Source: Astrocystis sublimbata (taxonomy: Eukaryota > Ascomycota > Sordariomycetes > Xylariales > Xylariaceae). From it: a stretch of 64,000 nt of DNA. A program made the translations under genes and the position numbers. This document shows positions 21,528 to 32,506 of this stretch, piece after piece. Below the pieces are notes generated by a model. It did not search any database. It was not told the DNA's origin and saw only the letters and a list, made by a program, of their open reading frames with translations. Position 1 is the first letter of the stretch, and each line of letters starts with the position of its first letter. The DNA is taken from NCBI GenBank assembly GCA_022453515.1, contig JAJNNY010000030.1, positions 248,001 to 312,000 of the forward strand. The letters are read 5' to 3'.

Positions 21528-21903
21528 ATGCAGTTCACCGCCCTCCTCGCCGTCGTCCTGCCCCTCGTGGCCGCTCTGCCCCAGCCCCAGGTACGCCACA
21601 ACATAACCCAAGACGACCGACTGCCGTCTTATCCATCATCAATTTTCGGATTGCTTGACTTGACTAACCTTCCCGTCCCAGGCGTCCAACCCAGACCTGC
21701 TCGCGGCGTGCGAGTCGGCGTCGTCCACGTACCAGGACCTGTGCCCCATGTGCCTGTACCGCTGCGCCGACTTCGACGGCGACAAGGAGACGTGCTACAA
21801 CAGCACCTTCTTCTCCATCAACGGCGTGCAGGCGCAGTGCGAGGCCCAGGGCGGCCGCAACTGCCGGAGCCAGGCGGCGGATGCTGTCTGCCCGGGGAAG
21901 TAA
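21528..21903 (+). CDS. Small secreted cysteine-rich protein (94 aa, eight Cys)
   Basis: Two exons (21528-21590 and 21682-21903) give 94 residues. The first 17 residues (MQFTALLAVVLPLVAAL) are a clear signal peptide, and the first exon ends just after it (PQPQ). The mature part of about 75 residues has eight cysteines, in the order AAC, LC, MC, RC, TC, QC, NC, VC, enough for four disulfide bonds, plus one N-glycosylation site (NST). I do not recognise the exact cysteine spacing as a hydrophobin (no CC pairs) or CFEM domain. Small secreted cysteine-rich proteins of this type are often candidate effectors or extracellular signalling proteins. The intron between signal peptide and mature domain is common in such genes. 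Confidence 0.85.
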
Positions 21904-22515
21904 AATTGGGGTCAGGATCTTGAAATGGGGTTGCTGAGGGAGGAGAGGAAGGGTATGATAATGAGTTCTGTGGGGGTGGAGAGGAGGGTGAGGTTGGCAT
22001 AGGGATCTGGAGCGCAAGGATGCAGACGATTGACGGGAGGGGATGGAGAGGAGGAGAAGCGTGAACGTTAGTCACGAGGACGATATCGGGCTTCTGATTC
22101 CATTATGAGAAAAGAACATTGTATCTTTTCGATACCTTTTTAAGGCAGTTAAATATAACTAACCACTGCACGACGGGCCTGTTCCTTCAACAACTCCGTT
22201 TTCAACTCTGGTATCAAAGAGACATTTTTTGGCGATGCATGTGCGTACCTCCTAAGCAGCGCAATGATCTGCACAGACAAGATGCAAGCAACCAATCAAA
22301 GAAGCGCATGCAGGTCAGATCTTACTTCATTAACGACATGTCATCATATGTAAATAAATACATATGGTTGCAGTGCATTAGGTAGGTAGGTCCACTTTTG
22401 GGCATTACCTAAGACTCGCAGTTCGGACAACATTTAATTTGAGGACCCCCCCGCTACCTCAATCAACTCAACTCAACTCAACTCAACACAACTCCCCTCA
22501 GCTCCAACCCAACTA
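21904..22515. other. Convergent intergenic region with microsatellites
   Basis: 3' ends of two convergent genes. A (TCAAC)n tract lies near 22462-22487 and a (CACTCC)n tract near 22519-22546; the second runs into the coding end of the next gene. Confidence 0.5.
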
Positions 22516-23014
22516 CTAACCACTCCCACTCCCACTCCCACTCCCACCACCCGAAACAGAACCCGAAACCGAACCCGAATCCAACCCAATCGGCGTCCCA
22601 AACCTCGCCTCAATCTTCCAGAAGAACTTGTTGTCGGGATTTATGATCTTCTGGATCAGGGGCTGGCTATTATGCTCAATGAAGGCCTGGCGGCCGGCGT
22701 AGCGCTCGAGGTAGTGGAATTGCGTGGGGTCGGCGCGGTCGCGCGCCAGCACGTAGTATAGCGTGCCCGGCTCGGCGGCCGACATGGCCTTGCGCGTCGT
22801 CGCGGCGCAGACGGCCTCGAGCTCGTCGGCTTTGTCGGGGTAGGCGTAGACCTGAGGGGTGGTGGTGGTGTTAGTTGAGGTGAGGTGAGGTGAGGTGGTG
22901 AAGGTAGGTAGGTATGGAAGGGAAATGAAGTGGTTGATGATTTACCGTGCCGTAGATGCAGAACTCCCCTTCGGGAACGTCCCAGTCCTTGAGGTCGCCA
23001 ATACCGTCGGGCAT
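22516..23014 (-). CDS. ABM-domain (antibiotic biosynthesis monooxygenase-like) protein, copy 1
   Basis: Two exons on the minus strand (22946-23014, 22516-22851; 134 residues). The protein is a small dimeric ferredoxin-like-fold ABM protein: EGEFCIYGT strand, a helix with DELEAV, PGTLYYVLARD, FHYLERYAGRQAF and a final strand KIEARFGTPIGL. Families with this fold include cofactor-free monooxygenases, heme-degrading enzymes and quinol isomerases, so the reaction is open. It is clearly a paralog of the gene at 23974-24497: same strand, same intron position after the first strand (GT/VYA here, GK/VFA there), and many identical residues. Unlike its paralog, which stops after PVGL, it continues with a Gly/Ser/Val tail (DSGSVSGSVSGGG and GS repeats) encoded by a microsatellite. 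Confidence 0.85.
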
Positions 23015-23973
23015 TGTAGATGGGTCAGAAGATATCGATCTTGCTCAGGGAGGTATGTATGTAGGTTAAGTAGGTAGTCTTAGTCCCTCCCCTCTTCCGT
23101 GAGATGTAGGTATGCGTATGTATGGATATATGGATGTACGTGATCACGGAAAGATTGATAAGATGAATACTTGCTTTCTTCCCCTTCCAATTGTGTTGTT
23201 TACCGACGAGCCAGGTTTTGAATCATTTCATTCATCAAGCAATTTGCTATCTATCGAACTGAGGACAATAGGAATGAGGGGTATTGAAGATAGGTGTCAC
23301 GTGGGAGGCTTTGTTCTGCAATTATGTGTGTGAAGAGTGAGTGAGACCTGACGATTTAAGCAACGGAGGCGTTGATTAGGTGAGTATTTCGAGAAAGGCT
23401 AGAATAAATGACCTCATTCAGCTTTAAGTCTCTTGGGTAGGTTGACTGACTTGAATACTTCCCTCGCTCCCTGGGGACCTACCCGTATGGAGGGACAAAC
23501 CAGGTGCATCCACTTCATTTCACGATGCAACTGCCCTACTTACATGCAGTACGATCTAGTGTTGGCAAATCCGAACAGGGATGAACGATAAACACCACAG
23601 ATGCTATTGAGGGAGAAACACGTGTCCTTGAAACGAGGGTAACCTGGCACAGCAGGCATTCCTTGTGACAGTTGGACTCAGTTTCGGGGGACAGCTCGGA
23701 ATTCATGACCGAAGGAAGCTTCACAACTAGATGTTCAATATGTCAATACGTAAGGACCATAGGTGGGTAGGCAGTCAGGCAGGCAGGCAGGCAGGCAACT
23801 GAGTGAACACAAGCAGTCTCATTTCGCATTCCGCGCCCTTCCTATCCTTTTTCCCATAACAATACAATTGCAGTAGCCCGATACCTGCTTTTAGGTAGGT
23901 ACCTTAAAGTAAGACAGACATAAGGTTATAGCCCTGATACCCGACCCAACCTCTTTCCAATCCAACCACCCCC
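23015..23973. other. Intergenic between the two ABM paralogs
   Basis: Promoter region of copy 1 and 3' end of copy 2. It contains one copy of a dispersed repeat (23503-23656) and a (GGCA)n tract near 23775-23797. No gene is seen. Confidence 0.5.
23503..23656. repeat. Dispersed repeat, copy A of an inverted pair
   Basis: This segment matches, in reverse orientation, the sequence at 27431-27553. Long shared words include AAATCCGAACAGGGAT, GAAACGAGGGTAACCTGGCAC and GGTGCATCCAC, with small insertions and deletions between them. No coding function is seen; it may be a MITE, solo terminal repeat or old transposon fragment. Confidence 0.75.
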
Positions 23974-24497
23974 TCACAGCCCGACGGGCTTCATAAACTT
24001 CGCCTCGACGTCCCTGAAGAAGTTGTTCTCGGGGTTCAACAGCTTCCGTATGACAGGCAGGCTATTGTGCGCCGCAAAAGCCTCCTTGCTCGTGTAGCGC
24101 TCGAAGAAATGGAACACGCTGCGCTCCTCGCGGTCCCGCGCGATGGTGTAGTGCACGATGCCGGGCTCGGACTGCGCCGCGCGCGCCGTGTCGGCGTAGA
24201 TGGCCTCGAGCTCGTCGGCCTTTTCGGGGTTCGCGAAGACCTGTGCGTTTTTTAGTCAATTTGGTTCGGTTTGGTTCGGTTCATGGGTGGGAGCGGAGTG
24301 TTAGAGGTATGTATGTATGTATGTATGTATGTATGTATGTGTGTTGACTCGTGTGCGTGAATGAGGGAGGTATGATGAGGTGATTGGGCAGAGTGCAGGC
24401 AGGTTGGTTCAAGGTGGATTAGGTCTGTATGTGTAAGTACCTTGCCGAAGATGCAGAACTCCCCTTCAGGTATGTCCCATTTGCTAAGGTCGGTCAT
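23974..24497 (-). CDS. ABM-domain (antibiotic biosynthesis monooxygenase-like) protein, copy 2
   Basis: Two exons on the minus strand (24441-24497, 23974-24240; 107 residues). The ABM features are EGEFCIFGK, DELEAIYADTARAA, PGIVHYTIARDRE, FHFFERYTSKEAF, AHNSLPVIRKLLNPE and a final strand ending in KPVGL. It ends there, which is the usual length of the family, so it looks like the ancestral form of the pair. Copy 1 lies about 960 bp downstream on the same strand, and the shared intron position shows a tandem duplication. No catalytic residue can be named with confidence, and the protein should be cytosolic. Confidence 0.85.
24307..24340. repeat. (GTAT)n microsatellite inside the copy-2 ABM intron
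   Basis: About eight perfect GTAT units lie within the roughly 200-bp intron of the ABM gene, which is unusually long for this window. Confidence 0.9.
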
Positions 24498-25822
24498 TGT
24501 GGGTATCGATCTTCTTTCTTGGCCTCTGACGTGAGATTGAAATATGTTGGTACAGTCGCAAGCTTGGAATTAATTGTGTTTTGAAAGATGGGCGAAGATT
24601 CGATTCATTAAGCAGTATTATAATTTAGAAACAAAGCAATGAGGGACCTTCTTTACTTTTATGTTACCTAGGCATTACAAATTGCCTGAAGTTGTTGGTG
24701 CACTGATGGGTAGCACAATGACTCTAAGGATCCATGGAATGTTAGAATGACCTCTCACAACAATAATTAAGTCGCTAAATTACCTGTAAACCTCCACAGA
24801 ACAGGTGGGGTCAACGCCCGAATCACTATGAATCATCCGCGTTTGGGAAACACATATTCTGAAATCTAGACTTTCGACTTTCGCCCATAGCAAATCGAGT
24901 CGAAGGGCTCGAAGGGACGAACTCACAATTACAAGCGACAACGCCAAACATGGCCAGGCACGTTCGTTGATTGGCTCGACTTTTAGAAAGGGAAAGGAGA
25001 AATACTTTATAATACCTAGCGATGCTTCATTCCCATTGGCCGCGCTACCGGATTGCCTATCCCCCTCGCTGCCCTTTCGCTTAAGCGCCGGTGACAACCC
25101 CAGAGCCCGTCACGGCCGCGGCCAATCCCCAGAGGGGCTGCCCCTCCATTACGACGACGGATAAGCCCCATGGTTGCGGAACCCATCGCGGCAAACCCCA
25201 GCTTCGGGCCCGCTAACTGGTCTCCCGTCCGAACTTACGTGGGTGCGTGGGTGCGTGGGTGCAGCGAGATGCATGTGCATAAGCGCGTCGCTGCATGCCA
25301 CACCACAGGGCAGCGCAGGGCACGCACCCTCCTACATAGTATGCAGGCGTGCGGTTGAGGATGTAAGTGTGAGTGTGTGTGTCGCTGGCGCTGCTATCAT
25401 TAGCAATGCTTGCCGTACCCCCCAATGGTCTATGAGACGGGATGGCATGCAGCTAGCCAGATGGATGGTCATCTCTGGCGGCTAGAACTTGTGTGTGCCA
25501 TTTCTTCATATTTACTTGCATCTGCTCTTGTTGTTTGCCAGCTCGAAACACACATTTGTTTCCTGTTTCATTATCTTCAACTCACTTTCTTTTCCGTCTA
25601 TCCAGTTCCTAGTCTAGTCGTCCGTCTTCTCTCCTACTCTTCTCTTCGCTTCTCCAACCGTGTTGACTTTCTTCTACTACAACACTTCATTTACATCAAC
25701 ACCGTTTCATACACGCCCTTTTGACAACTCCGGCTTTCCATAATACCCTATCGCATACTCTACAACACTCACCATACAAATACACATACACACACACACA
25801 CACACACCTATAAACCGTAATC
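24498..25822. other. Divergent promoter region between ABM copy 2 and the four-helix membrane protein
   Basis: No gene is supported. From about 25500 the plus strand is strongly pyrimidine-rich (TTCTTC, CTTCTC), and it ends in an (AC)n tract at about 25784-25807 just before the ATG at 25823. These are typical leader features in filamentous fungi. The 104-codon frame at 25410-25724 is a by-product of this composition. Confidence 0.5.
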
Positions 25823-26566
25823 ATGTCCTTCGAGCAAAAAGGCCCCGCCTCCGCCTCCAACTACGAGGTCGACGTCGACCCCCGCGCCCACCAGCACCAG
25901 AAGCACCAGGGCACGATCCGCCTGCTCAACAGCGTGCGCGTCGGCCTGACCGTTCTCGCACTCCTCAGCGGGCTCGCCATCCTCGGCACCTCGGCCAACG
26001 CCATTATGGTATACGACAGCACGCACATATCATCCGGCTTCCACCTCGCGCTCTGGCCCGACTCGTTCGACCTGCGCCCCACCGTGGCCCTCGTAGTCGG
26101 GAGCACGCTCGTCGTCGTAGCAAACCTCGTCTCTCTTGCTTTCAGCAAAGTCCGAGTCGTAAGTCCACTTCCACTTCTACCTTCCAACCCTCACAACACA
26201 AACTAACACCCCCCCCAGCTCCAATCCCACACCCTCCTGCACACCACCACGACCCTCGCGGCGCCCTTCATCAGCTTCGTCGCCTCCTTAATCGCCATCA
26301 TCTTCTTCTACGCCGTCAACGCCTCGACGAGCGCCGACACGCTGCAGAGCTGGTCGTGCCAGTGGGGCTACGCCGCCATGCAGACCCAGCCGCACTTCGG
26401 CACCCTGTGCAGCCAGAGCAAGACGGCGCTGTACCTCGCCGTCGTCCTCGTGCCCGTCGAGTTCATGGCCCTGCTCGCCGCCGGCGCCCAGATGGTTGTC
26501 GAGAGGAAGACTAGGGCGTATGTCCCGAGCGTGGATGCCAAGCCTGCTAGTCCTGCTTTGTCGTGA
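25823..26566 (+). CDS. Four-transmembrane (MARVEL-like) membrane protein of unknown function
   Basis: Two exons (25823-26158, 26219-26566) give 227 residues. A polar N-terminus of about 33 residues (rich in Gln, His and Asp) is followed by four hydrophobic segments: VGLTVLALLSGLAILGTSA, TVALVVGSTLVVVANLVSLA, FISFVASLIAIIFFYAV, and LYLAVVLVPVEFMALLAAGA. Between helices 3 and 4 lies a loop with SCQWGY and GTLCSQSK, whose two cysteines could form a disulfide. The layout fits small fungal MARVEL-like proteins found in plasma-membrane domains, but no strict motif was seen. The intron ends in a C-run before the acceptor (CCCCCCAG). I cannot assign a function. Confidence 0.8.
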
Positions 26567-27888
26567 TTGTGGTTGTGGTTTGGTGAAGGCGTTGATGGTT
26601 GGTGATTGGTTAGTTGGTTGGCTGGTTGGCTGGTGGTTGGGTATGGGTATGGTTGCGATTACTTGCGCGTGATGGTTTGCGGGTATTGGGTTCGAGTGGC
26701 TGGCTGGCTGTTTTGGTCACAGATATAATGAAGTCAGGAAGATCGTGGCGGGGTATACCTATTGGGACGCCATCTCGTTCCATACCTGATCTTAGGTACG
26801 TGTTGCGACCGGAGTCTGGGTTGGGTAAGTAGTCTCTATGAAGCATTTGAAAGGCAGGAAGTCGGTATGGGACGTTACGTTAATTATGGGAAACGGCAAA
26901 CCGCAATAGGATGAGAAAGTTTGCCCAGGGGCAGATCACGAACGAATGTTAATAATCGATATTGTATTCATACGTTTTCATCGTGAGCCACACAATCAAT
27001 CATCTCATCTTCTGTCTGCCTGGGACATCAAGCCGGGCCTTTCACCAGTTACTTACCCACATACAGAGATCCCGTCAGCGAGTATCTAAGGTATATAAGT
27101 AGGCACGGCAACTCACTATGAACTGGCCTCATTAGATGCTCGCAAGGAGAGCAGAAGAAAACAAACAGCTTGAAATACCTACCGAAGTGAGAGCATCGTG
27201 ATTGGCCACCACTTACATCGTTTACTCACTGCCCGCTAACATGTAAGTAGAATTGAGTATAACTTGGTAGATACAGTCTTACAATAACAAAGACGCGAAT
27301 GCGAATGCAGGTGAGAGCATATTCAGTCGTGGAACTCCCTCCCCACATCATGAATTCCACCAAAGTAAACCGATTGGACCGAATCCGAGTGGCCGGGACT
27401 GGGGGACTGGGGACGCCTGTTGGCTGTTGGCTGTTGTGCCAGGTTACCCTCGTTTCAAAAATGAGGGTTTCTCCTCAAGATTCGTATCCCTGTTCGGATT
27501 TACCGATACTTGCTAGGCAGGGCATCGCGAAATGAAATGAGTGTGGATGCACCCATATGGTCGGGTTTTCTAAGTCAGGAAGTATTAGGTAACTGCACAG
27601 TAAAAGTTTCAGATCTCGTTTTTCAGTATATTTCAATGCATTGCATTGTTCACGATAACTCTAGGTATCATCATCCATTCTACGACCCATGGTCCGTCCA
27701 CTCACTATGCAAATTCTACTTTTACTACCTCTAACCAATGTAATTCATCAATCCATCCATTCCATCCCAACCAACCCAAAACGCCAAATTATGCACAATA
27801 CCTAGAGTCGGTAAGGTAAATAGGTGAGAACCCAGGCCAAGCCCAGGTAGTACATCCCCAAGGTAAACCTAAACCTACACCTCACACC
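26567..27888. other. Convergent intergenic region with simple repeats
   Basis: It holds GGTTGGTTGGCTGG-type repeats near 26600-26640, repeat copy B (27431-27553), and C-rich sequence approaching the end of the next gene. No gene is recognised. Confidence 0.5.
27431..27553. repeat. Dispersed repeat, copy B of an inverted pair
   Basis: Inverted partner of 23503-23656. The shared blocks are GTGCCAGGTTACCCTCGTTTC, ATCCCTGTTCGGATTT and GTGGATGCACC. The pair encloses ABM copy 2 and the four-helix membrane protein gene. Confidence 0.75.
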
Positions 27889-30800
27889 TCACCTCACCTC
27901 ACCACCACCACCCCCCCTCCCCCTCCCCAACCCAATCCCCTTCCCCCGTCCCCTAACAACAGCCTGCAGCGCCTTGCCCACCGCATCCAAATCCCCCAAC
28001 ATCGTAATATGGCCGCGATCCGTACTAATCCGCCCCCCCTTAACATACGCATAGCCCTCCGGCAGCATAGCCTCCTTAGCCAGCACGACCCCATCCCCGC
28101 TGCGGAAAACCAAATCATCGTACGCGTCACTGCACGCAATGGCTTCGGGCGCCGACACGTGCGCCGCCCACACCGTCGGCGTGTCCTTGCCGTATATCAC
28201 CGCCACGGGCGGGTACGAGTTGTCTGCCGAGTGCTGGCTGCGGTACTGCGTCTCAGCGCGGAAGCGCTTGGTTTCTGCCAGGGTCCGCGTGAGGTAGGTC
28301 ATGTTGCGGTCTCGCTGGCCTGAGGTCGGGTCGGGCTGTTGCTGTGCGTGTGCGCCGCTGCTCTCGTGCGACAGCGTTCCTATCTGTGGCGCGAGGGTGC
28401 GGTCGTGGCTTACTTCGATGCGTCGGGCGGCGTCGGTGATCATGTTGCGGTTGGATGCTGGTGGCGGGCGCGTGTCGCCTGCTCCGCTGTTTCCTCGGCT
28501 GCGCAGTGGCGAGGGTAATCGCTCCGAGAGTTCTCTGAGAGTCTGGGCCCGGGTTGGGGCCTTGGGGTTGAAGGCAGGTAGGGCTGGTTCAACTATGGCA
28601 AGTCTGAAGTCAGTATATCTGGGAGATCGTAGCCATTGCGAGCTTTCACGGATTGGGAAGGACGCATTGGATACGTTGAGGAATCAATAATGAGGAATAC
28701 GTACTGCAAGGCGACCAGGCATATTTAGCCCATTGCTGCGGATCATAGAAGTCTACGGGGTACTCCTCTCCGGTATGTTTGTTGATGAAGCAAAAGCCGT
28801 CCTCTGGGAGAAAGACAAAGGTAGTTCTGAGTGAGAAATTGACCTGGGCTGTTAATACCTTTTCGTTGAGGAGGACTGCATCGCCGTTTCTGAAAGGTCC
28901 CACTAGGTGAAGGTTAGTTTTTGTATCATGACCTGAGTTAAACGACAAGTAATCAATCAAGAATAAGACCTATATGTCTTGGTGGCGGTTGGTCCGCACG
29001 TATTGTGAACAAGTGCTTGGGAAGAGTAGCACGTCAAATCGCTTCAGGTTTTCAGGCAATTGGAACAACAATGTGCAATGCAGCACATCAACCACTCAGA
29101 CTACCATGAGAAAAAATCCAGTTCAACTTACAAACATTGACGCACTTGAACGAACTAGTTAGCCAAGCAAAGTTCGGAGGAGTTAGATAACTTACTCTCT
29201 GCGGAGTGCCAGCATACACAACACCCGCGAAAAGCTCCGGCCGCTGATTTACAGCGTGGCGAGCGATAAGACCACCAAGACTGTGAGCAATGACAGTGGC
29301 GCCCCTTTCTCGATGATCTTGGAGTCCCGAATTTGAAGGCAGGTGGCGCAGATAGTCAATGAGCCTCTTGGAGGACAGATGCGGGCTCAGGCGCCAATCG
29401 TAGCCGTAGTCCCATACGCGAAGTTTGCCATTCTTCACATTTTCACATTCTCGTAACTTCTTGAAGAGTCGTCTTGACTAGAAAGATTGCAATGTTAGCG
29501 GTGGCCGCGGATAGTGCATAGGGGAGGATGGAAAGCGACTGAGCTAGCGTAATCCAGGATGCTGGCGAGTGTGGAAAGGGATCGGATTTACGCACAATGT
29601 CCACGGGCCCTATGTTCTGAAGCATTCCAGACGGATATATCGTCTCTTCCATATTCTCCTCGTCTTCTGGGTTCAAGCCAACCTCGAGGTTCACCTTTCT
29701 GATGTTTAGTCCGACCTTGACCGGTACCCAGACTTGGCGCTTGGTCTTCGTGGCCCGAAGCACTGAGCCTCGATAGCCTCCCATCACCTAAGGCATTTCC
29801 GGTCAGCAATCGATAAACAAGTTGTTTGAGTGTTTCTGCAAATCAGAGACATTCGCCTCTGTCCTCCGTCATTGCAGAGAAAAGCTCGAGTTCCAAAAGT
29901 GACCACAATTGAGAATAGAATAGCACAGGAGTACTTACAACAACATCGCCAGTAAGAGACTCGAGGGCACGATCAAGTTCCGTGAGGTTGCTATCCCTGG
30001 CCTCGGCAAGCGTCGCCGATCGCAGCTCTTCGGTCTGTACCGCTTCCGACCCTTCTAAACCAAGCAGGGGATGTCGTTTCAACGGCGCCGGCAAGATGTT
30101 CGGCAGCTGAGGCAACTGCGGCAACTTGAACGTCGGCCGATCCCAGCTATCCGTGATAGCTTTGAGTCTACTGTTTATCATTCCTCGAGTATTATCCCAC
30201 CGATCATCATCCCCATACGACGAGACTCTCGATAGAGAATGATACAACATTGACTCGTCGGACGTCACTCTTCGTATCGTCCTTGGCCTGGCCGTGTGGA
30301 TAGATAGGGGCGGCCGTGAGTTGGACATTCCATCTCTTGGGCGGAGGACCGTGTCCGCAGCAGCCGAGCTGCGCCGTGCTACTTGGTCTTCCTCGGGTGA
30401 ACTGACCTGCCTCGACTCCGCGGACCCGTCACTAGAAGCCACCGGACCCTGGCCGTCGAAATCGGTGCTTCTCGCAGTGGATGTTCCAGTGAAGAAAGAG
30501 GGAAGAGATATAGACGGCAAAGCCTCACGCAATCTCTTGAGGGTATCCGATCCGCCAGAAGCCGACCGCTGGTGGCGGTTCTGGCCAAATACGGAGGTCA
30601 TGGCGGATCTGTAGCCAGTTTCGTTGTCTACGACACTGTCCTTCGGACCGGATAGCCATGGAGATGGCAGTTTACCTATATGCGGCAAACTGGACGGGAG
30701 CTGACTTAGAGTGAATCCTCTCCGCGGGCGTGTTTGATGCGAGGGCGCCGCCGCTTTCACCACGTCCGAGCCGGATGGCTGCAGAGGTGGGGATCCGCTT

Positions 30801-31102
30801 GGTTCAGGCTCAGTAGCCGGCGGGCTTTCAACAAGAGGAAACAGTCCACCTCCCGGCACATGATCCATGGCAGCGGCCTTTTCGGCGGCTGGGGTCCCAG
30901 GCAGAGCAAGCCTGGTGGCTATGGGGCTCAATGCTGGCTGGATGAGGGATTGGACATCATCCTGATCGATGTCAAGATTCTCCTCGCTGTCGTAAGGTGG
31001 TGAGGCATCGTCCTCAGGAATGATCAGTGCCGGCATTTTGGTGGTTGGGACTGCTGGCGGTGGTGGGGCGGCCGAGCCCGCCGATGCAGATGCTGCTACC
31101 AT
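27889..31102 (-). CDS. Alpha/beta-hydrolase, LCAT-like lipase/acyltransferase family
   Basis: Six exons on the minus strand (29939-31102, 29596-29787, 29196-29477, 29132-29144, 28705-28902, 27889-28592) give 850 residues. The first 370 residues are a low-complexity, Ser/Pro-rich region that is probably disordered. The hydrolase domain follows: VVMGGYRGSVLRA, VWVPVKVGLNIRK, GPVDI, WDYGYDWRLSP, the nucleophile elbow VIAHSLGGLIARHAVN (Ser near residue 515) and LFAGVVYAGTPQR. The rest continues in phase through a 13-bp exon (CVNV plus one base) into LGPFRNGDAVLL. The C-terminus ends in a Gly/Arg-rich tail. It probably acts on lipids or acyl esters; the substrate is unknown. The start at 31102 is chosen for its good context (AAAGATGG); an in-frame ATG at 31216 would add 38 residues. 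Confidence 0.85.
29132..29144 (-). other. Predicted 13-bp micro-exon of the LCAT-like gene
   Basis: The 13 bases TGCGTCAATGTTT sit between an AAG acceptor and a GTAAGT donor. They restore the expected CVNVLGP sequence when joined to the next exon; without them the flanking exons do not join in frame. Confidence 0.7.
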
Positions 31103-31216
31103 CTTTGTGCCCAACCAGTCGGTTCCATCAAGAGTCGAATAACAGTCCTTGTAGGGGTGATACAGGCATGTATCGCGCCGAGATGCGACGAAAGCACGAC
31201 ATAGAACGTGTGTCAC

Positions 31217-32506
31217 GTTCCAGGGTTGGCAAACTGAATGGCTTTTGTCAGGACCGGATGGCTCGGTCGGGTGCGGATGCGGATGAAGTAAAGGTAGGCG
31301 CCGCTTGTCTGGATTGGGCGGCGCAGGTTGTTGTTCACTCTGTCGAATGGGGGTCGCAGAATGAGAAAGGAAGAAAGAGCTAAGCTAGACAGCTAAATAT
31401 ATACGGCTTATCATTAGGTGCTACGGATGTTAGTGAGCGAGCTGAGCGCGAGGAATGCATGGAAGCTCCGGACGGGCGATCCACTTACACGGGTCGTGGA
31501 CGGGGAACGGAAGCCAGAATAATCCTAGGTAACTACCGTGTCTAACGAGTCTAGGGCGCGGTGGTAATAGCGTTGTTATTGGCGAATATCAATCAATCAA
31601 TTGTTGTTCCCCAGGACTAAGATGAAGGAGAGGTTGCAGACAAGGCGACTCGACTAACTGAATGAAGCAAGGATGCGACCCTCCAAGACCCGCGTCTTTG
31701 TCGCTAGCTGAGCATTAAGCTTTTTGTCCCTCGTCACCTTGCATTGTACGCCTCCACTACATGTGCCTCACAGGCCCAACAGCAAGGGAATGACGATCTA
31801 CTAAGGTTCGCTAGCTCTCCTGTGGTTTGGCAGTGGGAATATGCAATTTCGTAGCTACGAGCACAGCCTCATTTCTTCTCCGCCCCGACCGATGATCTAG
31901 AAGGATGGAATTGGTGTGCCTAAATGGTGACCGGGTCCCTGGAATACGCCGCAAATACGGTGAGGACCCCCCCCGGTGATTACTTGCAGTAAGGTCTTTC
32001 ATGTGCCGTGGGGGCGCATTGGAGCAATGCGCCGGTCACGGCAATTCCTTCATCGTTGGCCAGTATCTGCCGATTGCACAAGTTCGAAATGACTCGATTT
32101 GCATGAGAATGAGTCTGGTCGATGAGGTTGGTAACTAGCAAATGGACAATATTCTTTAGGTCTTTGATTGTGACGTCATGCATCATGAATCGTGTCTCGA
32201 TAGCTTCAATTCACGTAACTGGCAATATCTACACCGTGTAGACTGTCGAGGTGGACCCTCCCAAAAAGTCATCAACATCCATAGCTGACTGATAAGGAGC
32301 TGTAGTGAGCGCAAACCCAAATCAAAGGCCAAGTACTGTGATTGCACATTTAAGATTTGATTGAGGTGTGATTGAGTGGAAGCTTGAAATCGTGGTATTA
32401 CATGTGTTTATATATCGTGTCTCTTGCAAAACTGTTGACGCGTACATCAATTTGTATGTCGGGTCAACATCTATTGCAACCCACATTGATCGCGAACAAA
32501 GAAGAT
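31217..32506. other. Intergenic, no gene recognised
   Basis: Promoter of the LCAT-like gene and 3' side of the GST gene. Only short chance frames are present. Confidence 0.5.

Noticed and set aside
24307..24340. Short tandem repeats considered as a possible CRISPR array
   Set aside because: Simple GTAT microsatellite without spacers, in a fungal intron.
25410..25724. 104-codon open frame before the four-helix membrane protein
   Set aside because: It lies in the pyrimidine-rich 5' leader and promoter; the Leu/Phe-rich peptide reflects base composition, not a transmembrane gene.
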